This document shows positions 15,660-24,071 of a stretch of 33,059 nt of DNA, piece by piece; the stretch's first letter is position 1, and every line of letters starts with the position of its first letter. Origin of the DNA: Aeromonas allosaccharophila (GTDB taxonomy: Bacteria > Pseudomonadota > Gammaproteobacteria > Enterobacterales > Aeromonadaceae); NCBI RefSeq assembly GCF_000819685.1, contig NZ_CDBR01000031.1, positions 1 through 33,059 of the forward strand, written 5' to 3'. The position numbers were made by a program, and so were the translations under genes. Below the pieces are notes generated by a model that did no database searches, was not told the origin of the DNA, and was given only the letters and a program-made list of their open reading frames with translations.

Positions 15660-16558
15660 GTGCGTGCTCCTTGTCTTGCTTCGAGTCGGCTCAGCAGTAC
15701 GAACAGACTCAAACATATAAATAAATAGGCCGCCGCTACCAGCAGCCAGATCTCGTAGACCAGTCCGCTGGAGTTGGCCATCTCGGTGCCGACGAAGGTG
15801 AGCTCCTGCACCGAGATAAGGGAAACGATGGCGGTATCCTTCACCAGCGCGATGAGCTGACCGGTGAGGGGGGGCAACATCAGTAACATGGCCTGCGGCA
15901 GGATCACATGGCGCAGCCGCACCCGGGGGGAGAGCCCGAGGCTCTGCGCCGCCTCCCACTGGCCACGGGGGATGGCAGCCAGCCCGGCGCGGACGATCTC
16001 GGCGACGAAGGCCGCGCTGATCATGCCAACGCAGAGGGTGCCTGAGATGAGGTTCTCCCAGCGGGCAGGTGGGCCAAACAGCGCCTCTTGCCACGGGGAG
16101 AGTGATACGGTGCCGAGCCAGCGGGAGAGGCCGCTCGCAGGCAGCAGCTGGTTGGCGATAAAGAAGTAGAAGATGAAGATAAAGACCAGCGGCGGCAGAT
16201 TGCGGATCAGCTGGATAAACAGGGTCGCGGGCATCACCAGCCAGGGGCGGCGGCTGAAGGCGGCTACCCCCAGCGCAGTGCCGAGCAGCAGCGCCAGTAC
16301 CATGCCGAGCAGGGCGATGCGCAAAGTGGTGAGCAGACCGCTGAAAAAGTAGGGCAACTCGCCGTGAGGGCCGGGGGTGAACAGCAGGTCGAAGGCTTCA
16401 TGCCAGCGCCACTGATAGGCCACCCCGATGTGCAGGCGGCTGGCCAGCCAGAGACCAGCCAGCAGCAGGATCAGGGCGATCGCCCCATCCAGCCAGTTGA
16501 TGTTCCGACATGCCCCACGGATGATGCGCCGGATGGTCTCTTTTAGAGCAATCAGCAT
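15653..16558 (-). CDS. Polar amino acid ABC transporter permease (second)
   Basis: A 301-residue inner-membrane subunit of the HisM/GlnP-like family. After a first helix (about residues 15-35) the core shows FFSGLLTTLRIALLGM and later EIVRAGLAAIPRGQWEAAQSLGLS, the EAA loop that docks onto the ATPase. The ATG shares one base with the stop of the binding-protein gene (TGATG), a clear sign of coupling. It pairs with the permease encoded on the other side of the binding protein to form a heterodimeric channel. Confidence 0.9.
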   Translation of the reverse strand: MLIALKETIRRIIRGACRNINWLDGAIALILLLAGLWLASRLHIGVAYQWRWHEAFDLLFTPGPHGELPYFFSGLLTTLRIALLGMVLALLLGTALGVAAFSRRPWLVMPATLFIQLIRNLPPLVFIFIFYFFIANQLLPASGLSRWLGTVSLSPWQEALFGPPARWENLISGTLCVGMISAAFVAEIVRAGLAAIPRGQWEAAQSLGLSPRVRLRHVILPQAMLLMLPPLTGQLIALVKDTAIVSLISVQELTFVGTEMANSSGLVYEIWLLVAAAYLFICLSLFVLLSRLEARQGARTC

Positions 16559-17385
16559 CAGGGATTGGCGACCTGCGCTTCCCACGCCAGCGACTTGAAC
16601 CAGTAGTCATGGCGCGCCTTGAGCCAGCCATCGGCCTGACGGGCGGCGATCCACTCGTTGAACTGTTCAGCCAGGGCATCATCCCCCTTGCGCAGGGCAA
16701 ACCCTTCACTCCCCTCTGCCAGCGGCTTGGCAAACGGCATAAAGAGGGCATCCGGGTGGCGCAGCGCTTCCTGCTCCGGTTTGGGTGAGGAGGAGAGGGC
16801 ACCGTGGGCGCGGCCGTTCAGCACCTCCTGAAACACTTGTGACTCGTCATCGAACTGGCGCAGGGTGGCCTTGGGGAAGTGCGCTTTGGCCACCTGTACC
16901 GGCGAGGCGCCACGGCGTACCGCCAGGATCACCCCGCGCTGGTTGAAGTCCGCCACGGTTTTCTTCTCCTTGGCCAGGGTGCTGGCGGCGGCCAGTTGCA
17001 CCCCCGAGTGGGAGTAGGCCTGGGTGAAGCGCACGCTCTTCTCCCTCTCGGGGGTAATGGTGAGGCCGCCGATGATGACGTCATACTTTTTCGCCAGCAG
17101 GGAGGGGATGATGCCATCCCAGGCGGTGGGGACGAACTCCACCTGCCAGCCGTTGTCGGTGGCGAGGCGACGGGCCACGTCAATCTCGAAACCGATCAGG
17201 GCGCCCTGTTTGTCGCGCATCGCCCAGGGGGCAAAGGTGGACATGCCGACCCGCAGGGTACCGCTCTGCTCGATCTGCGCCTGGGTGGATGATGGCTCTT
17301 CTGCCTGGGCAAACTGCGCAGGGGCAAACAGGGTAGTAAACAGCATGGCTGCGCCCGACAGGGCGGTTTTGAACGATAAATTCAT
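16558..17385 (-). CDS. Amino acid ABC transporter substrate-binding protein (SBP_bac_3)
   Basis: A 275-residue periplasmic binding protein with a signal peptide ending near AQA-EEP (residue 27-29). The family-3 start is SGTLRVGMSTFAPWAM, followed by GALIGFEIDVARRLA, then WDGIIPSLLAKKYDVIIGGLTITPEREKSVRFT, all hallmarks of polar amino acid binding proteins. The ligand cannot be read from sequence. The ATG at 17385 has AAGGA nine bases upstream, and this start gives a normal leader. Encoded between two permeases, with two bases after the first. Confidence 0.9.
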   Translation of the reverse strand: MNLSFKTALSGAAMLFTTLFAPAQFAQAEEPSSTQAQIEQSGTLRVGMSTFAPWAMRDKQGALIGFEIDVARRLATDNGWQVEFVPTAWDGIIPSLLAKKYDVIIGGLTITPEREKSVRFTQAYSHSGVQLAAASTLAKEKKTVADFNQRGVILAVRRGASPVQVAKAHFPKATLRQFDDESQVFQEVLNGRAHGALSSSPKPEQEALRHPDALFMPFAKPLAEGSEGFALRKGDDALAEQFNEWIAARQADGWLKARHDYWFKSLAWEAQVANP

Positions 17386-17387
17386 GG

Positions 17388-18185
17388 TTAGCATCCTTGT
17401 TGATCCGCATCCAAATGACGGGCCAGCGCCCGTGAACAGGCTGACAGCGTCAGGGTTAACAGCAAATAGAGGGCGGCCACGGTAAACCACACCTCAAAGG
17501 TCAGAAACGTATCGGCAACCAGAGTACGCCCTTCGTTGGTCAGATCGAAGATGGCGATCACACTCACCAGCGCCGAATGTTTGATAAGGGAGACCTGTTC
17601 GTTGGTGAGCGGCGGCAAGGTGATGCGCACCAGCTGGGGCAGGATCACCTTGCGCAGAGTGATGGCTCGCGACAAGCCAAGCGAGCGGGCCGCCTCCCAC
17701 TGCCCTTTGGGAATGGCCTGGATTCCTGCGCGCAACACCTCGGCGGTGAAGGCCCCCTGATAGAGGGAGAGGCTCAACACGGCGCAGGCAAGGGGGGCCA
17801 ATCCCAGCATGGGGCCCAGCAAGAAATAGAGAATATAGAGCTGCACCAGCTGGGGCGTGGTGCGCACCAGCGCCAGATAGGCGATGGCGAGCCAGGGGCC
17901 GAGCCGGGAGGGGAGCAGCCGCAGGCTGACCACGGACACCCCGACCGCCATCGTGCCCAACAGGCTGAGCAGCGCCACCTGCAAGGTGACTAGCAGGCCG
18001 TTTAGCAGGGGGCCGGCATAAAAGATCCCCTCATCCCACTCGCCGAGAAAGGGCAACACCCGCGGCCACTGCCACTCATAACCCATCTGGCGAGCGCCGC
18101 TATAGAGCGCCCAGCCGAGTAGCGCAGAGAGCATCACAGTGCCTGACAACCAGCCGAGCAGGTGAGGGTGTTTGAGCCTAGCCAT
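17388..18185 (-). CDS. Polar amino acid ABC transporter permease (first)
   Basis: A 265-residue inner-membrane subunit of the HisM/GlnP-like family. It shows [20 protein letters not shown] and the EAA loop [24 protein letters not shown]. The ATG at 18185 lies eight bases inside the end of the ATPase gene. A longer in-frame extension upstream is rejected because it is the ATPase gene in another frame. With the second permease it should form the transmembrane channel. Confidence 0.9.
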   Translation of the reverse strand: MARLKHPHLLGWLSGTVMLSALLGWALYSGARQMGYEWQWPRVLPFLGEWDEGIFYAGPLLNGLLVTLQVALLSLLGTMAVGVSVVSLRLLPSRLGPWLAIAYLALVRTTPQLVQLYILYFLLGPMLGLAPLACAVLSLSLYQGAFTAEVLRAGIQAIPKGQWEAARSLGLSRAITLRKVILPQLVRITLPPLTNEQVSLIKHSALVSVIAIFDLTNEGRTLVADTFLTFEVWFTVAALYLLLTLTLSACSRALARHLDADQQGC

Positions 18186-18948
18186 GATAGCTGAGCACCT
18201 GTTCGAGGAAGGCCTGGGTGCGCGGGTGCCGGGGGGCGCTGAACAGCTGGGCGGGCGTGGCCGATTCGATGATCTTGCCCTCGTCCATAAAGAGCACCCG
18301 ATCTGCCACCTGACGGGCAAAACCCATCTCGTGGGTGACGCAGATCAGGGTCATCCCCTCGTCAGCCAGCTCGCGGATCACATCGAGCACTTCACGGATC
18401 ATCTCGGGGTCGAGGGCGGAGGTGGGCTCGTCAAACAGCATCAGCTCGGGTTGCATGCAGAGGGAGCGGGCGATGGCGACCCGCTGCTGCTGGCCGCCGG
18501 AGAGCTGGTGGGGGTACTTGTCAGCCTGAGCCTGAATGCGTACCCGCTCGAGCAGCCCGAGCGCCCGGGCTTTGGCCTCCTGAGGGCGCAGCCCCAGGGT
18601 ATGCACCGGCGCCACCATCAGGTTCTCCAGCACCGTCATATGGGGGAAGAGGTTGAACTGCTGAAACACCATGCCGACCCGCCCCTGCAGGCGGCGCAGG
18701 TAGGCGGGGGTCACCGGCTCGCCAAACAGGAACAGCTGGCCGCCGTCGATCCCCTCCAGCCCGTTGATGGTGCGGATCAGCGTCGATTTGCCGGAGCCTG
18801 ACGGGCCACAGATGACCCACTTCTCTCCCCGTTCAATGGTGAGATCGATGTGATGAAGAGCCTGAAAGTCGCCATAGAATTTGTCGACGCCACAAAAGCG
18901 CACACAGGGTTGCGAGCTGGTCAAGACGCGGGTTCCACTGAGAATCAT
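18178..18948 (-). CDS. Polar amino acid ABC transporter ATPase (GlnQ-like)
   Basis: A 256-residue ATPase that is first in the transporter operon. It has Walker [10 protein letters not shown] (about residues 48-56), the Q-loop [15 protein letters not shown], the signature [15 protein letters not shown], Walker [16 protein letters not shown] and the switch His in [10 protein letters not shown]. These are diagnostic for the GlnQ/HisP family. The N-terminal 15 residues are less typical and lack a ribosome site, so the start may be a little further in. Transcription would begin in the gap shared with the divergent gene at 19055. Confidence 0.93.
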   Translation of the reverse strand: MILSGTRVLTSSQPCVRFCGVDKFYGDFQALHHIDLTIERGEKWVICGPSGSGKSTLIRTINGLEGIDGGQLFLFGEPVTPAYLRRLQGRVGMVFQQFNLFPHMTVLENLMVAPVHTLGLRPQEAKARALGLLERVRIQAQADKYPHQLSGGQQQRVAIARSLCMQPELMLFDEPTSALDPEMIREVLDVIRELADEGMTLICVTHEMGFARQVADRVLFMDEGKIIESATPAQLFSAPRHPRTQAFLEQVLSYHG

Positions 18949-19054
18949 TTACGCCATGGTATTGATTTTATAGGGGGATGACAAAGAAAACCCCCTTGTC
19001 AGCATCCTGATGGCTATTCACAATGGCGCCATTTCGTGATGACAGGAGCTTTTC

Positions 19055-19597
19055 ATGCGTATTACATCCTTGCTTGCCGATTCGCAGGTACAGCTGTTGA
19101 TGCCGCCAGCGGTGCGCTATCGCGGCGTCATTTTTCTGCTGTTGCTGGTGAGTTGGGGCGTGGTGGCGGCCTCCTTGTGGCATGGCTGGGGCGCCATGGC
19201 GCTGCTCAACTGGGTGGGGGTGGTGTTTGGTGGCATCACCGGGATCATGGTGTCGCTGCCCCGCAGCTGGCAGCCCTGGCGCCTGGCGGAGCTGGGGTGG
19301 GATGAACAGCATATCTATCTGCTCAATGGCAACAAGGATGAGGCGCTGGCGCTGCCCCGCAGCCAGCTGGTGGCACTCGAGCGGGAGCGGCGAGTGGGCC
19401 ATGACGGTCAGTGGCTCGACTTCAGCCTCGATCTGCAGCTGAGTGAAGAGGAGTTGGCGGCGGCCATGGCCTTGCTGGATCTCAAGGCGGGGGAGTTGCA
19501 TCTGGTGAGCCCGTCGGTCTATCGCTTCGGCTTTAAACGGGCCTGGCACGGTCGCCGGATGCTGGCGCAACGGTTGTCAGATCTGCAAGCGGCCTGA
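19055..19597 (+). CDS. Hypothetical membrane protein with two TM segments
   Basis: I do not recognise this 180-residue protein. ACAGGAG lies eight bases before the ATG, so it is very likely real. Two hydrophobic segments (about residues 23-42 and 46-68) are followed by a soluble domain of about 110 residues. The soluble part has LGWDEQHIYLLNGN, a layout reminiscent of membrane-anchored PH-like domains, and an acidic LSEEELAAAMALLDL helix. It is transcribed divergently from the ABC transporter operon. Confidence 0.75.
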   Translation: MRITSLLADSQVQLLMPPAVRYRGVIFLLLLVSWGVVAASLWHGWGAMALLNWVGVVFGGITGIMVSLPRSWQPWRLAELGWDEQHIYLLNGNKDEALALPRSQLVALERERRVGHDGQWLDFSLDLQLSEEELAAAMALLDLKAGELHLVSPSVYRFGFKRAWHGRRMLAQRLSDLQAA

Positions 19598-19813
19598 ATC
19601 GACTATTTTCTCGACAATTCCCGGCAAAGCTCAGATACTGCCAGTGACTCGAATTGATCTTGTCTGCACTGTTCACCCAAGAGATCAATCACTTGACGAC
19701 AGTGTGGAGAAGGCCACGGCATGAAGCCATGGCAGGTCCGGCATAGGGGTTGTGCCCTTACCGTTATGCCGGGAATTGCATAGAGAAGGCACCTTGAATC
19801 GAGAGTGGATGGC
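19598..19813 (+). promoter_or_regulatory. Leader region of the RNA-binding protein gene
   Basis: About 215 bases without a convincing gene precede the RRM gene. A 70-codon frame on the opposite strand covers it, but it shows no family features. Small RRM proteins in gammaproteobacteria are often preceded by long leaders, so a regulatory 5' UTR is possible. I can point to no specific structure. Confidence 0.3.
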
Positions 19814-20095
19814 ATGAAGATTTACGTAGGAAATCTGTCGTACCGGATGACGGCCGACGAACTGAAAACCCTGTTCAGCCAGTTTGGACAGGTCGACAAG
19901 GTTGATATCATCATCGACCGCGATACCGGCCAGTCAAAGGGGTTTGGTTTTATTGAAATGCCGGTCAATGGTGATGCCGAAAAGGCCATCGCCGGTCTGC
20001 ATGGCACTGAAGTCGGTGGCCGTACCATCACCGTCAACCAGGCCAAACCGAAGACAGATGCTCCCCGTGGTCGCCCGCAACAGCGCCACCGCTAA
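19814..20095 (+). CDS. Small RRM-domain RNA-binding protein
   Basis: A 93-residue protein that is essentially one RNA-recognition motif. RNP2 is IYVGNL (residues 3-8), and RNP1 is KGFGFIEM (about 44-51), both with the expected aromatics. A short basic, Gln/Arg-rich tail follows. Such proteins resemble cyanobacterial Rbp proteins and are found in many Vibrio, Shewanella and Aeromonas genomes; their targets are mostly unknown. An in-frame GTG nine bases upstream is an alternative start. A strong terminator follows. Confidence 0.93.
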   Translation: MKIYVGNLSYRMTADELKTLFSQFGQVDKVDIIIDRDTGQSKGFGFIEMPVNGDAEKAIAGLHGTEVGGRTITVNQAKPKTDAPRGRPQQRHR

Positions 20096-20110
20096 GGTGC
20101 CTCGGCAATG

Positions 20111-20143
20111 AAAAACGGCATGGGTTTCCCCCATGCCGTTTTT
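20111..20143. terminator. Bidirectional terminator
   Basis: The arms 20111-20124 and 20130-20143 are AAAAACGGCATGGG and its complement, with a short loop. It has T-runs on both strands and separates the RRM gene from the convergent aldo/keto reductase gene. Confidence 0.92.
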
Positions 20144-20165
20144 GTTTCTGGATGTTTGGCGGTTA

Positions 20166-21065
20166 TCAGGGAACGTCGTAACCGAGCGCTGCCTTGCGGA
20201 TACGGAACCACTGCTGGCGATTGAGGGTGATGGATTCGGCGGCCACGGCGGCAGCAATCCGCTCCCGCTTGCCGGAGCCAATCAATGGCAGCGGCTGGCT
20301 TGGCAGCATCATCACCCAGGCGTAGACCACCTGCTCGATAGTCTGGGCGCCCACTTCCTGGCGGATCTGCTCCAGCTCGGCGCGCAGCGGGGCATAGGCG
20401 TCATCGCTGAACAGTCGGCCGCCGCCGAGACATGACCAGGCCATCGGCTTGATGCCAAGCTGCTGGCACTGATCCAGCGTGCCATCGAGGGTCCCTTCCT
20501 GATGGAGCGGCGAGATCTCCAGCTGGTTGGTGACCAGCGGGAAGGGGAGGCGCGATTGCAACAGCTCGAACTGACGGGCGGTGAAGTTGGATACCCCGGC
20601 GTGTTTGATCTTGCCCGCCTGTTGCAGGGTGATAAAGGCGTCGGCCACTTCATCGGCGTTCATCAGGGGATCCGGGCGGTGGATCAGCAGCAGGTCCAGA
20701 TGGTCGGTGCCGAGCTTGCGCAGCGAGGCCTCGGCGCTGGCGATGATATGGCCCTTGTCGGTGTTGTAGTGGTTGAGGGCATGTTCCGGTTTGGCGGTGA
20801 GGGCGATGCCACACTTGCTGACGATCTCCATCCGCTCGCGCAGGGAAGGTTCGAGGCGCAGGGCGTGACCAAAGGCCTCTTCGCACTGGTAGCCGCCATA
20901 GATATCGGCGTGATCGATGGTGGTGACCCCCAGATCCAGATGATATTTCATCAGACTGAGCAGGGCCGCCGGGGAGAGCTGCCACTCCATCAGGCGCCAG
21001 TAACCCATGATGAGGCGAGAGAAGGTGGGGCCTTGCGGGTGCAGGGCGACACGGGATACAGACAT
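20166..21065 (-). CDS. Aldo/keto reductase, YdhF-like
   Basis: A 299-residue NADPH-dependent oxidoreductase with a TIM-barrel fold; E. coli YdhF has 298. The catalytic tetrad is visible: Asp51 and Tyr56 in DHADIYGG, Lys in VSKCGI and His in LLIHRPDP. The cofactor-binding part has GVSNFTARQFE and LPLIGSGKRERI. The physiological substrate is not known. I start at ATG 21065, with AAAGGAG eight bases upstream; the frame extends 29 codons further without a ribosome site. Divergent from the CI-like HTH gene. Confidence 0.92.
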   Translation of the reverse strand: MSVSRVALHPQGPTFSRLIMGYWRLMEWQLSPAALLSLMKYHLDLGVTTIDHADIYGGYQCEEAFGHALRLEPSLRERMEIVSKCGIALTAKPEHALNHYNTDKGHIIASAEASLRKLGTDHLDLLLIHRPDPLMNADEVADAFITLQQAGKIKHAGVSNFTARQFELLQSRLPFPLVTNQLEISPLHQEGTLDGTLDQCQQLGIKPMAWSCLGGGRLFSDDAYAPLRAELEQIRQEVGAQTIEQVVYAWVMMLPSQPLPLIGSGKRERIAAAVAAESITLNRQQWFRIRKAALGYDVP

Positions 21066-21212
21066 GGTTGACTCCTTTAAAAACGCGATGCGAAAACGAT
21101 GTGCAATATAGATGACTGCGGGCATCTTGGCCCCATGTGGCTGGCAAAGCAATCATGGGCAGTGGCATGATTCGAACTTTGGTTCTGACCGCAGAGTAGG
21201 GGAGAGAGTTGG

Positions 21213-21620
21213 ATGGAAGGATTTGCCGAGCGCTTGCAGAGCCTGATCGGGGAGATGAGCGTGAGTGCCTTTGCCCGCAAGGTGGGGCTCAGTGAGGCGC
21301 TGATCCGCAAATATTTGAAGGGGGCCGAGCCTGGCCTGGCGCGGGCCAACCAGATCGCCATGGGGGCCAACTGCTCGCTGGAGTGGCTGGCAACCGGCTG
21401 CGGTTATCTCTACCGTCAGGCGGAAGTGGTGGACAGGGAGGCGCTGGCGGCGGCGCAGCAACTGCTAGGCGAGCAGCAACCCGGGGTGGGGTTGCCCGAT
21501 GAGGCGGCGTTGGTCACCCTGCTCGCCTACTACCAGTTTTTGCGCACCCACAAGAAAGCGGACGGTTTTCTCGATCTGGCGCTGGCGCGGGAGTTCGGTC
21601 GCCATCTGGGGGAAGCGTGA
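21213..21620 (+). CDS. CI-repressor-like HTH protein
   Basis: A 135-residue protein with an N-terminal lambda-repressor-like HTH: FAERLQSLIGEMSVSAFARKVGLSEALIRKYLKG (given as a description of residues 4-37; key points are SAFARKVG and RKYLKG). The segment QIAMGANCSLEWLATG is typical of phage CI-like regulators. The C-terminal half lacks a peptidase domain, so it is not a full LexA/CI-type autoprotease. No phage genes are nearby, so this may be a domesticated regulator. GAGAG lies upstream of the ATG. Confidence 0.8.
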   Translation: MEGFAERLQSLIGEMSVSAFARKVGLSEALIRKYLKGAEPGLARANQIAMGANCSLEWLATGCGYLYRQAEVVDREALAAAQQLLGEQQPGVGLPDEAALVTLLAYYQFLRTHKKADGFLDLALAREFGRHLGEA

Positions 21621-21707
21621 TGAGGGGCATATTACCCTTTGGTCGTGTCACGGCCGGTAGATTATTCTGATACGCTCTAAGCAAGATAACTCTCCATGGA
21701 ATGGGCG

Positions 21708-22409
21708 ATGAGCTACTTGATCCTCGGAAGCGGTGCGCTGGGCTCGGCGCTGGCAAGAGAGCTGATGGCAAGGGGGGAATCCTTCCTGCTGGCCGGGCGC
21801 ACCTATCCAAAAGGGATCGAAATGGGGGCCTTCTTCCCGCTGCAAGAGGTCGACGCCATCTCGTTCGATGCCCTGTTTACTCTCTACGACACCGATCCGC
21901 TCCCCACTGTGGTGATCAACACCATCGGCGTGTTGCACGATGTCAGCTTTATGCCGGAGCGGCGGGTCGAAGAGGTGCACCCCAAGTGGCTGTGCGACAG
22001 CCTGCTGGCCAATGCCTGGCCAACGCTGGCGCTGGCGGCTCGTTTCAGCAGATTGATGGGGAGTGACCATCCGCTGTGGCTCTGCGCCATCTCCGATCTG
22101 GCGGGCTCCATCACCGCCAATCAGGAGGGGGGACGTTACAGCTACCGGATGAGCAAGGCGGCCCTCGATATGGGGGTGAAAACCCTGGCCCTTGAGTGGG
22201 CGCAGCGTTTCTCGCAAGCGGGGGTGGTGGCGGTGGCGCCCGGCTTGATGGACTCCCCGATGAACACCCCCTTTCTGAGTGAGTTGCCTGTGGAACAATT
22301 GCAGGATCCTGCCGAGGTGGCGGTCAAGCTGCTCAATCTCATCAAGGGGTTATCGTTGACTCAATCGGGCCAGCTAGTGGATCTCAACGGTCAGCCGCTG
22401 CCCTGGTAA
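21708..22409 (+). CDS. Short-chain dehydrogenase/reductase, CsgA-like
   Basis: A 233-residue Rossmann-fold oxidoreductase. The N-terminal nucleotide site is LILGSGALGSALA (residues 4-16), in place of the common TGxxxGIG. INTIGVLHD matches the NNAG strand. The catalytic Ser is in ISDLAGS and the Tyr-x-x-x-Lys is YRMSK. VAPGLMDSPMN is the usual PG motif. The substrate is unknown. I start at ATG 21708 rather than 21696, whose surroundings lack a ribosome site. It follows the HTH gene by 87 bases, so joint transcription is possible. Confidence 0.88.
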   Translation: MSYLILGSGALGSALARELMARGESFLLAGRTYPKGIEMGAFFPLQEVDAISFDALFTLYDTDPLPTVVINTIGVLHDVSFMPERRVEEVHPKWLCDSLLANAWPTLALAARFSRLMGSDHPLWLCAISDLAGSITANQEGGRYSYRMSKAALDMGVKTLALEWAQRFSQAGVVAVAPGLMDSPMNTPFLSELPVEQLQDPAEVAVKLLNLIKGLSLTQSGQLVDLNGQPLPW

Positions 22410-22457
22410 ATCTCGCTAACGGCTTCGCCAGACGCCCATTCGCTTCACATTCTGCTC

Positions 22458-22486
22458 ATGCGCCCCTTGCCAAGCGAGGGGCGCAT
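22458..22486 (+). promoter_or_regulatory. Hairpin upstream of ltaE
   Basis: Ten-base perfect GC-rich arms (22458-22467 and 22477-22486) surround a nine-base loop, 36 bases before the ltaE ATG. No T-run follows. It could slow transcription from the dehydrogenase gene or stabilise the ltaE message. Confidence 0.5.
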
Positions 22487-22521
22487 GGCTAACGTCACTC
22501 TCCTGTTTCAGGAGGGATCTC

Positions 22522-23541
22522 ATGCGCTATATCGATTTACGAAGTGACACAGTCACCCAGCCTACTGATGCCATGCGTCAGGCCATGCTCCACGCCGAAG
22601 TCGGTGACGATGTCTATGGTGAAGATCCGGGCGTCAACGCGCTGGAGGCCCATGGGGCCAGATTGCTGGGCAAACAGGCGGCGCTGTTTGTGCCGTCCGG
22701 CACCATGTCCAACCTGCTGGCGGTGATGAGCCACTGTCAGCGTGGTGAAGGGGCCATACTGGGATCCGCCGCTCACATCTATCGTTACGAAGCTCAGGGG
22801 AGTGCCGTGCTGGGCTCCGTGGCCCTGCAACCCTTGCCGATGCAGCGTGACGGCACGCTGGCCTTCGATGATATCAAGGCCGCGCTGGCACCTGATGATG
22901 CCCACTTCGTTCAGACTCGCCTGATCTGCCTTGAGAACACCCACAACGGCAAGGTGCTACCGCTCTACTATCTGCAGGAGATGGGGGCATTCGTTGCCGA
23001 GCGCGGCTTGAAGCTTCATCTCGATGGCGCCCGGCTCTTTAACGCCGCCGTGGCCAGCGAGACCCCGGTCGAGGTGATCGCCGCGCCGTTTGACAGCATC
23101 TCGATCTGCCTCTCAAAAGGGTTGGGGGCACCGGTGGGCTCGCTGCTGGTGGGCAGTCACGACTTCATCGCTCGGGCACGCCGACTGCGCAAGATGCTGG
23201 GGGGCGGCATGCGCCAGGCGGGCATTCTGGCGCAAGCCGGTCAGTTTGCCCTCGAGCAGCATGTGACCCGCCTGGCCGATGATCACCGCCGTGCCAAGCG
23301 GTTGGCCGAAGGGTTGGCGGCGTTGCCGGGCATAGAGCTTGACCTCTCGCTGGTGCAGAGCAATATGGTGTTCCTGCGGCTGCGTGAGGGGGAATCGGTC
23401 CCTCTGCTGGCCTTTATGAAGGAGCGGGGGATCCTCTTCTCCGGTTACGGCGAGCTGCGGCTGGTGACCCATCTGCAGATCAACGATGACGATATCGAAG
23501 AGGTGATCGACGCCTTCACCGAGTATCTCGGGGCGCGTTGA
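22522..23541 (+). CDS. ltaE: Low-specificity L-threonine aldolase
   Basis: A PLP enzyme that splits L-threonine and L-allo-threonine into glycine and acetaldehyde. The 339 residues (E. coli 333) open with the family signature [20 protein letters not shown] and GDDVYGEDP. The PLP lysine is Lys199 in [12 protein letters not shown], the Asp that holds the pyridine nitrogen is in [11 protein letters not shown], and FVPSGTMSN binds phosphate. A strong CAGGAGGG sits nine bases before the ATG. It stands alone, flanked by a hairpin upstream and a terminator downstream. Confidence 0.96.
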   Translation: MRYIDLRSDTVTQPTDAMRQAMLHAEVGDDVYGEDPGVNALEAHGARLLGKQAALFVPSGTMSNLLAVMSHCQRGEGAILGSAAHIYRYEAQGSAVLGSVALQPLPMQRDGTLAFDDIKAALAPDDAHFVQTRLICLENTHNGKVLPLYYLQEMGAFVAERGLKLHLDGARLFNAAVASETPVEVIAAPFDSISICLSKGLGAPVGSLLVGSHDFIARARRLRKMLGGGMRQAGILAQAGQFALEQHVTRLADDHRRAKRLAEGLAALPGIELDLSLVQSNMVFLRLREGESVPLLAFMKERGILFSGYGELRLVTHLQINDDDIEEVIDAFTEYLGAR

Positions 23542-23590
23542 GACGGCTTGGTAAGGTAGCCGTTATCCCGAGACTTGTTGATACGGAAAA

Positions 23591-23618
23591 AACAGAGGGC
23601 GCCGCGGCGCCCTCTGTT
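23591..23618. terminator. Bidirectional terminator (28-base perfect palindrome)
   Basis: Every base of 23591-23618 pairs in a GC-rich hairpin between convergent ltaE and the PAS gene. A run of six A just left of it supplies the U-tract for minus-strand transcripts, and TTGTTT lies to the right for plus-strand ones. Confidence 0.9.
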
Positions 23619-23631
23619 GTTTGCTGCAAGC

Positions 23632-24063
23632 TCAAGCCTGCCGCTGGCCGCTCATCAGCATGGCCTCATCGGTGGCGTCGTAGATCATCACCGCGATGTG
23701 GGTCACCTGACCGCCGAAATCGGCCAGTGGTACCAGCGTCAGGTTCTGGAACATATGGGGGGCCGAGCCGGTAATGGGGCGATAGTTGGAGAAACGCAGC
23801 AGGTAGGGCTTCTGCTCCCAGGTGCTGAAGGCGCGGTTGTTGAGCTTGAAGACCATGTTGGCCTTGCGCTCGAACCAGGCTCTGTCCACATCGGGGAACA
23901 GCTCGAACAGCACGCCGTCACGCACTTCACCCGCCAGCCGGCCACTGTGGCTCTCCATAAAGCCGTTCCACACCTGCACCTTGTACTCCTTGTCGAGCAC
24001 CACCAGGCCTACGTCCAGGTTCTGGACTATGTTCATCAGCCAATGAAATTCACGGATTTCCAT
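23632..24063 (-). CDS. Single PAS-domain protein
   Basis: A 143-residue cytoplasmic protein that is one PAS fold: WLMNIVQNLDVGLVVLDKEYKVQVWN (described; key points NLDVGLVVLD and VWN), a helical FELFPDV segment, then SAPHMFQNLTLVPLAD and VTHIAVMIYDATDE, the last PAS strand. No output domain is attached. The ATG at 24063 has AGGAG seven bases upstream. It follows the receiver-CheC gene by eight bases, so the two are almost surely co-expressed, and it may act as a sensor partner. Confidence 0.85.
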   Translation of the reverse strand: MEIREFHWLMNIVQNLDVGLVVLDKEYKVQVWNGFMESHSGRLAGEVRDGVLFELFPDVDRAWFERKANMVFKLNNRAFSTWEQKPYLLRFSNYRPITGSAPHMFQNLTLVPLADFGGQVTHIAVMIYDATDEAMLMSGQRQA

Positions 24064-24071
24064 AGTCACTC

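Noticed and set aside
15660..16094. 145-codon N-terminal extension of MepA
   Set aside because: It is the overlapping permease gene read in another frame; a strong ribosome site marks the ATG at 15659.
19603..19815. Minus-strand 70-codon frame with several cysteines before the RRM gene
   Set aside because: It covers the leader of the RRM gene and lacks a ribosome site or recognisable motif; left as untranslated leader.
21160..21190. tRNA T-arm-like GATTCGAA stretch
   Set aside because: No tRNA cloverleaf can be built around it; a chance resemblance in a promoter region.
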